NCBI GenBank assembly: GCA_003956705.1
Contig: QZCP01000016.1
Span: 111,065 to 175,064, forward strand
DNA: 64,000 nucleotides
Reading direction: 5' to 3'
Source: Brevipalpus yothersi
Taxonomy: Eukaryota; Arthropoda; Arachnida; Trombidiformes; Tenuipalpidae
The position numbers were made by a program, and so were the translations under genes. This document shows positions 55,888-64,000 of the stretch, piece after piece. Under the pieces are notes generated by a model. The model worked only from the letters and a program-made list of their open reading frames with translations, ran no database searches and was not told the DNA's origin. Position 1 is the stretch's first letter, and each line of letters begins with the position of its first letter.

Positions 55888-58800
55888 GAACTGCTTGGGG
55901 TCCTCTTTTTCACATTCCTTTCCTGTCTTGATTCATCTTTCCGCCTTCGAAAATTCTCATGCTTTCTAAATCATGATGAGATCACAATCAACGAACTTTT
56001 ATCAATTCTATGAATGGATCATGGTGTTTGGATTCAAGCTGGTGAGCGTCTTGTCCCAAACTTTCCTACCTTCAGTTCATAATGATATGTTAGATTTCAA
56101 AGAATATAGTTATAGCCCCAAAATAATGGCTTTCAGAAATAATTCTCTATGGACCATTTCAATCTCTTTTCCAGCCCATGACACCGGGTTTCGGAAACTT
56201 TCATTTGCTATACTTGCTTTCGTATATCTTCCACATGTACAAAGATTTTGCTGATTGAGTAATTTTTAAGGTTTAAAAATTATTGAAATCTTCACACAGA
56301 TGTAGAGTGTTCATGTTAAAATAGCTGAAGAATCCACCCATACTCAATGTTCTAGCAAACCAATCAGCTCTAAATATCTGACCCGACATGGGCAATCGGT
56401 CACTTTTTCTCTCACAAGTTACCCTATTTGCTTAACTAATACGGAGCAAATATGTGTTCATTTGCATATAGACTTTCTCAATTCTCGTTTTCTCTGTCAA
56501 GAATGTTGATACTTTCACAAGCCAGACTAAGCTTTCTGGACCTTCTCTCTCTCTCTCTCAATTCTGGTTGAGTTTTGTTTCGTTCAATTTTTGACAGCTG
56601 AAACCCTACCTCCAGGGTCACAAAATGGAGCAAAATTATTGTTGGTTGCTAGCTAATTTTTGAGAAAACATGTCCAGTAAAAGGTCAGATAGGAACATAA
56701 TCATCATCTTTGCTGTAAAATTTGTAATTCTGGAAAATAATTTGTATTTCCACGTCAAATTCGTGCTAGTGATCTGCTCACTTACCTTTAATGGATGATG
56801 ATTTTCTTCTTCCTGTTTTGATTTTACTTTTTTTCAAGTGCTTTCCAAAATGGTTATCATAAAAGAGTCATGATGGTACTCATAAAACTACAAGAGCATC
56901 TTATTCTCATTCCATCAATCTGCTTCGGGTCAAATAGATGATGAATGAATATTTTTTCTTTCTTTCAATCGCTCATAACTCTTATCCTAACTATTTGGAT
57001 TGTTTCATCCCTACATCAGCTTTCCATTTCCATTTTTCTCTCTTTCTCTCTCTCTCTTTTTCCCTCTTCCTTTCTCATTCTATTTTTCCACTGCTTTTAT
57101 CAACTTTTGGAGCCCTTCCACTCTATCATTATTCAAATTACCTTTATTCCTAAATGATTTCAAACGCTTTTTCTAATTGAATTTTTTTCCAATTCCTTTT
57201 TTCTCTCAACACCTTCTCTTCCTCTCCCTCTTGCACCGCTTCAGATTCCGATGTTTGGTGTACCGTTATAAGATTCCTCACAATCATTCAAATAAAGAAA
57301 TTTGTAGACTAATTTTGGATCAACCACAATTTTCGAAAAGCCAATATGTTGTAGCCTCGACGAAGGTGAGTTTCCAGTCGATTTTTTAGTAAACAAAATT
57401 TTGAAAATATTCGAATTCCTGTACGCAGAAAAAAATTTCTCTTACCTTTTAGTTGCGATTATAATTGTTTGTGTGGGATTAATGATTTGATAACTCTATT
57501 TTGTTCATTTCCGTTCAGGTTTTTATGAAAGAAATTCTCGAAGTTCAATTGGAAAAAGAACGAATAAATCTCTTACAGTCTTCAGTGGTCATCATTCAAC
57601 GTCATGTCCGAGCCTATCTGGTTCGAAAACGATACCAATCATACCGTACAAGTGCCATTAGAATTCAATCTGCTTATCGTGGTTACAAGTGTCGAAGTCA
57701 CTTCAAAAAGATTAGAGGTGGTGTTATCAAGGCACAGGCTAACTGGAGAATGAAAAGACAACAACGTGAATATATTAAGGTAATTATTTGAAAAATTTAT
57801 TGCTCTCCCTATATATTTGCGTGCTCTGAATTTTCTCATCCAATCTTTTCCCATCGAATTCTCACCTCAATAATAATTCCACTTTCGTTTGCACATACAC
57901 ATACACACACACGTGTGTATATATAGTTTCTGTACTTAACAATTTCATCATATCATATCTGACACTCTCAAATTCTTTCGTCTGTGAGTGGCACTGATAT
58001 TTATATATAAGAAGGCGAAGCTATATAATTTTTGATATCATCAATCAGAACGATCGATACAGCACATGAGTTAATGTGGAAGAAGAAGAAAAATGACGAG
58101 AGAGAGAGAGAGAGAGATAGATAGAAAATTGCAATTCGATTTGTCCTTAAGTCCGAGGATTGTTTGATAACATTAGATTTTTTGATGCAGAAGGATAATT
58201 ATAAAAATATAAACAAAACTTACGTTTCGAAAATTTAGATTACTTAATGATGATGAAGCTGGTATTTGTGTTCTCATGATATAGTTTGTATCATCGAATC
58301 ATGCTCAACTTGACACAGAATTTTCAAAGTACAAATAATTGTAAAATAGTGTAAAATAAACTATTGATTAACTTAACATCTATCAAAGCTCTACATAGAA
58401 TAACAATGTGTCCATCTATTGAACTTACCAAATATTCAAAACTATTTCAATTGCTTTATCTTGTTACTTTTTAACTCTTTTTCGACGACAAATAATTTCA
58501 CCAATAATCACATCTCAAGTACAGTAGTGTAAATGTTGTTTCACTTATTTATGTTCATTCCACAGATAAAATCATTACTGGAACGTAAAAAACAATCCGA
58601 ACGAATAGCCAAAGAGAAAGCGAAAGAAAAAAGTGATAAAGATGAACAAGAGCGAGTATTTCGATCAGTTGCCGGTGTTAATCATCTGGAGATTCCAGCT
58701 GATCTGGCTTTCTTCCTCACCAAATTAGAAGGTAAATTTTTGATCTTTCATTCTCTCTCTCTCTCTCTGGGTCATGTGTTCCTCTTGATCGATTAATTCT

Positions 58801-61800
58801 ATCATCTCTAAACATTGTTTTTGCTTCATTTGTCCTCACTTGTTGTCTTGAGTCTCTCTCTATCTCTATCTCATTGAAATTATCTTCTGATCTTCCGGAT
58901 TAATCATCTATCTATCTCTCTCTCTTACACAACTTTTTTTATAGTTTCTCAGCTTTTTTTTTACTTCCTTGTTAATGTATTCATTTGTTTTGTCCATCCG
59001 ATGGAGCGACGAATTTTTCGGTCATTGATGACTGAGTTTCGCACGTTGAACATTGACTACTGTATTATCAGTAACTGTCAAGAGAGTAACTTACTTGTGT
59101 GTCACAGAAATTTTCTTCTCATCTCAACTTTCTCATTGTCTTTTCGGGTGTCCCCATACAGTGTGATCCGACTTTAGTTTGATCTTTTCCATTCAACAAG
59201 TGTATTTCTATTTTGTTATCATTACGAATCGGTAGTGTCTTATACGAAAAATTTTTCATTCTCAGAATGGAAGCCACCTCATTTGGAAAAAAATGTTGTC
59301 AAAGGAGTCGGTCATTGGGAGGTTGGTGGTAAACGTTATCAGATGCCAATGGACATCGATCAACATGCCTTCACTAAATTCACTAATATATACTTTCGTG
59401 CTCATGTATGGGGAATGAAGCGTGAACCTATCAAGACTCCATTTCTTGCCAAGACCAGTGAAGCGGATTATCAAGAATCATTGGCCATTTTTAAATTGGT
59501 TTGTTTTATTTTTCATCTTCAAATTCTTCATCATCTTCATCTTGTTCATTTGTTCAACAGTTTCTGCAAATTTTTCGATCCACTCATCCATAGGATGGAG
59601 ATGACAAGTTAATCTCCGTCTTTTTGGCTTAGATCAACTCTATTATTCTTCCTCTTATTCTTCTCCTTCTGAGATCAATTCATCTACTCTATCCACTTCT
59701 TGTGATTGATTTATCTGTGATTCGTCTACAATTTGTTCTGAGTGTTTTATCCTCATCAGTGTAGTTCCTTGATCGAATGCAATATCTTTTCTGGTTACTT
59801 TTCTAACTTACTATTCATTCTTCTTCTGCTACTACAGATTCTTCGATTTATGAACGATAGTAGTCTGTCTGGTAAGAAAGAAAAGCTTCTTGCCGATTAT
59901 ATTGTTCAAAAGGGTATCGCCAATGTAGCCATGAGAGATGAAATTTTGTGCCAGTTGTGTAATCAAACATGGAAAAATGATAATGAAGCCAATTTTGAAC
60001 GTGGTTGGCTGTTGATGGCATGTTGTCTCAGCTGCTTTCGACCAAGTTCTCTGTTATACAAGTATCTACTCAAGTAAGTTTTTTATCATCATTATTCCTC
60101 AATTCCGATGGTGAAACGTCGGTTCTCCTGTGAATCAGATCATCTAAAAGTTCTTTTCACCATATTTTCCATCAGATATGCTTCCGATTATGCATATAAT
60201 GGCTATAAACACTTAATTCAAACAAAATTACTGCAAAGTGAACGAGTTGGACCACTTAATGGTCGTGTCTATCCTCCCTGTTTGCTGGAATGGCGAACTA
60301 TTGCCAAAAAAGCCAACATGTCTCTGGAAGGAACTTTCGCTGATGGTAAGTGAAAATGTGAAATATTATCAGATCAAGTATGCTATGTTAACCTTTACAA
60401 TCTTGCTTAATCTTAAACTTTAAGGTGATACAAAATTTGCTCCGGTAAACTCATGGACAAGTGGTGAAAGTTTCGCTGCCGATCTATTGCGTGCCAAAGG
60501 CTTAGATGATGTAGCTGGCTGGACAGTTGAATTAGATGATGAAGGAGATATATATGAACTTAATGGTTCTGATTATGTTCTTGATTTAATCTCTGAAATA
60601 GAGATTATACCATCTTTTCCTGTTTGTAAGAGCTTCTTCCTTATATCTCCCGATCGGAACAACAAGAATGGAAGAGAAATTCCTGCCAACAGGTAAGCAT
60701 TAGCCGTTGATAATTGATTGAATCCTCCTAATCGATTAATTCGTTAACCATGGTATAACAGTGTGATTGAACTGATTTCCGTTCATTTTTTACCTCCAGT
60801 CCACATAATCCTGAACGAATCAATAAGTTTGAGTATGATCCAGAATTTGATACCAACACCATCAACTCAAACCGAGCATCGAAGCATACCAATCGCGATA
60901 ATGCAAAGCTGGGCAGGTATCCATCTGAGCCTAGCATTGATCGTCGAACTCGTGCTCGATCTGTTTCAAGGGAACACTTGGTTGGACATGATTTTGAATT
61001 CGATGGAAGAAATCGAATCATGGACAATGGAGTTAAAGATCAATCTGATATTCATAGTACCGCCGGTACAAGACAAAGTTGTTCATTGATGTCACTTGAT
61101 CAAGCAAATCTTAGTCTATCAAAAAGTAGTAAACTTAATCGTCGATACTTGAACAAGACTGATACTTCAGATGCCAACTTGAAGCTATCAGAAACTAATA
61201 AATTGAATAAACGTTATGTATCAAATCGAACTGGAAGCAAAGCAACCAGCCCTCCAGCATCATTCCGCAAGCATCAGCAACAGCATACCAGAAATTCTTC
61301 ACTCAGCAAGCGAAGCATGTCTCTTCAAGAACTTGGTCTAGCCAGCTCTGCTCTCAATGATCGTTATTTCATTTATCGCCAAAACTTACACAAGACATCA
61401 TCTTTAACAGGAGGAGCTGAAAGTGAGGTACCGGAACCTGGTCCATCAAAGACAACAAGTAACTTAAGCTTGATTGATATTTCAAGCGAAACACGAGCAC
61501 CAAAAGATTCTACCAATAAGAAGGGATCTGAGGGACAGCAATCTAATAGTTCATCCGCATCGTCTCTCTCATCCACTGATTACAATAACCATCGATCTCA
61601 TCAGCGTTCACATGATTTGATCGAAGAAAGCTCTATTGATCCGGAAATTCGTCGACCATCCGCTGATCTGAGTTCACGTTACGTTAAATACTCACAAGGT
61701 AAACCTTCGTCCACATCATCATCTCGTTACCAATCGTATGCCCACAATACAAAGGCTTACATTGATCGTTCGATTGGAGGTCGTGAAAGTGAATACGGTT

Positions 61801-63572
61801 TCAGTGGTGGTGTGAGGAGTTCAGCTCTTTCTGATACCTCGGAGGCACCATCTCTAGCCTCACATGTGAAGAACATCAAAGTACCTCTACACACATCTGA
61901 TTTAGATCAATATCTGGACGATCTATTCAATCCTGTGTTGGATTGTAATCTAGATGAACTCAGTGATGCTCGATCATTAGCCGCATCCATTAAAGGCGGA
62001 TCAGAATATTCTTTCAAACATGATGAGTTATTCAATCGAAACTTGCAAATGAAATATGAGCACTCCGAGTGTTCCAGAATCAGAGACTGTGATATTAGTG
62101 TAGACGATTTTGAAGACATTGAGAGTGTTTCTCAAATCGGATGTACAGACAATGATCATAAAGAACCCATGTCAAAAGATTCTCATTCATCTGAGAAGAT
62201 ATCAGTTCCGTCTTACTTCATTCTCCATCGTGAAGAAGACCAGCCATGCTTGAATGATATCCACATCGATCTAGACGATTTAAATATCCTTGCCGATCCA
62301 TGTAAATTAGTTGAATCTTTGAAAGGTGGTGGTACCACAAGAGTTGATTCGGTCAGCATTTCGACAACCGAAGGTGAACAAGACAATTCCGATGAAACGA
62401 TTTCGATTGATGATCGACTCATTCCTCAAACAGACCGAAATTCTCCAATCACTGTCACTTTTGGGACAAATAATGAAGAGGATTCCATTCATTCATCCAG
62501 TTGCTGTGATGGATGCTCTTGTTCCACCAACGAACGAGATATTGATGCTTTTTCTCTATCGGTAAGTATCAAATCATGTTGATAGAACGCGCAAGCATCT
62601 GAAAACTTTCAAAGAACTTTGCATTCTGATTGAAAATTTATTTTTCTCTTCCTATTACAGCCATCCACAAATGTTTCAAATTCTACTTATCCAGACTCTT
62701 CATCCAATCCTTGTACACGATCATCATGCAGTTTATCGGTAACCGTTCATGATGAAAAATCATCACAGTATCTGGATGATTTCGATCTGTCATCAGATCA
62801 TGTTGATGGACATAATCTTAATGGTCTCACCAATGTGAGAGGTTTAGTTGTATCTATCAAAGGTGGTGGAACACAGCCTAGCTCAGCAAGACAGCGAAAA
62901 TCTGTGCCCGATGAGCAAGGTTCCACAATCACTTTCGGTACTTCAAGAACCAGTGGCAATGTTACCCCAAATGCCATTGATCCCAATGGTGCATTATCCT
63001 CTTCACCGAATGTTGGCGATTCTAATGTTCCAAGCACTATGTCTTATTCATCCTCTGGTTTCTCTTCATTCAGTCCTGAAGCTGCAATGAGAGCAACCAC
63101 TCAAGGACCACCCATGATCAACACAAATATGCCATTCACGAATATTGCGGGAATGACCGTACCAATGGTGGATACATCGCAAATAATTCAACAGCAACTT
63201 GTCCATCAATCCATGATCGAACAGCATAGAGCCTTTTTAGCTCACGCTGTTCAACAAAATCTTTCAATTCAGCAACAGTTATTGAATCAAAATCAAGCTC
63301 TCCAGCAACTACTCAGTTCCAACTCACCAGGAGCTGGAGGACTAGGAAGCAATACTATGTCGCCGCCAATTAATATTCAAGCATTATCATCGATGATGAA
63401 TCCATCAGGCTTCAATCTTCTCCAAACAGCTCCTCTAGATGCTAGTGTGATGAGTGGTGATCTGTCCTCCCAGACAACATCTCCTTTCGCCAACAGTTTC
63501 ACACCCAACTCTTCCAAATTAAGTGAAACTCTCTCACCATCAGGATCGATCTCAACCACAAATGGCCATCAG
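48827..63572 (+). CDS. Myo15: Class XV unconventional myosin heavy chain, 3' partial
   Basis: Fourteen exons join in frame to 2049 residues: 48827-48993, 49208-49271, 52001-52110, 52574-52648, 52974-54575, 57245-57365, 57519-57779, 58566-58731, 59266-59498, 59838-60073, 60176-60345, 60425-60692, 60800-62561, 62661-63572. A donor GTGTGT follows the last, so the gene continues beyond the window. Domains: short acidic head extension; motor (~57-715) with GESGAGKT at 140-147, NNNSSRFGKY, LDIFGFEDF and VRCIKPNN; three IQ motifs (~730-795, e.g. SSVVIIQRHVRAYLVRKRY); MyTH4 (~870-1040) followed by the FERM-like LNGSDYVLDLISEIE; then ~890 residues of low-complexity linker. Motor sequence and MyTH4 identify class XV (fly Sisyphus, human MYO15A), an actin motor of filopodia/stereocilia. 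Introns 2 and 5 are each about 2.7 kb. The giant N-terminal extension of MYO15A is absent. Confidence 0.93.
49485..49528. repeat. GA microsatellite in myosin XV intron 2
   Basis: About 22 perfect GA units. Open frames across it are repeat artefacts. Confidence 0.9.
54576..57244 (+). other. Myosin XV intron 5 (about 2.7 kb)
   Basis: Bounded by AG|GTGAGT and TTCAG|ATTCCG, in the middle of the converter/motor C-terminus. It contains a GA microsatellite at 55834-55884 and a 250-bp minus-strand open stretch at 54639-54890 of unknown origin. I see no nested gene that can be supported. Confidence 0.7.
55834..55884. repeat. GA microsatellite in myosin XV intron 5
   Basis: About 25 GA units on the + strand. 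Confidence 0.9.
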
Positions 63573-63879
63573 GTGTGTACAACATTCCCATTCAATAGGC
63601 TCACTTAACAGGCTACATTTGATATTTTCTCACATCTATTCCTATCTCTCCGTATTAAGCATTTTGGTTGAGAGAGAGAGGCAGCAAAATAATTTTGCCT
63701 ACATAGCAGAAGATAATCATGATCACATAGATCTGCTTTCCTCACCTGAACTTTTCGATCCGAGAAGCCGTAAAAATTTTTCTCGAATTCACATCTGATA
63801 AAGAGAGCTCACCTAATCAACTTTTCGCTACTCTCTCCTGTCCATTAGCTTTCATTCCCTCACCTTCTGTCTTTACCTT

Positions 63880-63904
63880 CTCTCTCTCTGTCTCTCTCTC
63901 TGTC

Positions 63905-64000
<96 letters not shown>
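63880..64000. repeat. CT microsatellite reaching the right edge
   Basis: At least 120 bp of CT repeat with occasional G and T interruptions, inside the intron after myosin XV exon 14. It runs off the end of the window. Confidence 0.95.

Noticed and set aside
48827..63572. Myosin VII or X as class for the second myosin
   Set aside because: Only three IQ motifs, no PH domains, and the motor and MyTH4/LNGSDYVLDLISE sequences fit class XV best.

Overview
The window is a eukaryotic, AT-rich, intron-containing nuclear segment. Housekeeping genes are compact, most introns are 55-120 bp with canonical GT..AG ends, and CT/GA microsatellites are abundant. The proteins are animal-like throughout. The dense tandem array of intronless seven-transmembrane receptor genes resembles the expanded gustatory-receptor (GR) repertoires known from trombidiform (spider-mite-like) mites. 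I therefore favour an acariform mite, but the species is not proven by what I can see.

Region 1 (1-1520) is the 3' end of a kinesin-3 gene (KIF16B/Klp98A type: FHA end, coiled coil, PX domain). Region 2 (about 1.9-24.4 kb) is a tandem array on the + strand with seven intact single-exon genes of 412-414 codons (starts 3273, 8173, 10049, 13794, 17244, 20289, 22727). At least nine degraded members lie between them: N-terminal stubs, an internally deleted copy, 5'-truncated copies, and C-terminal relics of an older subfamily. Intact members share conserved upstream DNA of a few types. The array ends tail-to-tail against an intact CRAL-TRIO lipid-binding gene (24368-25183, - strand). C-terminal scraps of that gene were copied back into the array twice, and all copies share one breakpoint.

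Region 3 (24.4-35.7 kb) holds ordinary single-copy genes whose exons I could join in frame. They are CDK5RAP1 (tRNA methylthiotransferase, -), MCU (mitochondrial calcium uniporter, + and divergent from CDK5RAP1), ADRM1/Rpn13 (proteasome ubiquitin receptor, +) and PCYT2 (CTP:phosphoethanolamine cytidylyltransferase, +). Region 4 (35.7-39.5 kb) has no recognisable gene; a 219-base run of N sits inside a CT microsatellite there.

Region 5 (39.5-64 kb) carries two unconventional myosins in the same orientation: a complete class V myosin (11 exons, 1700 aa) and the 5' two-thirds or so of a class XV myosin (14 exons seen; it continues past the right edge). Between them on the - strand is a small zinc-binding protein with the CKKC...CGARLGSFNF module of DUSP12/RNF180. 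I see no rRNA, tRNA, CRISPR array or complete transposon.

The most unusual content is the receptor array: a birth-and-death gene family with mosaic paralogues, reusable upstream modules and hitchhiking fragments of the neighbouring lipid-binding gene.
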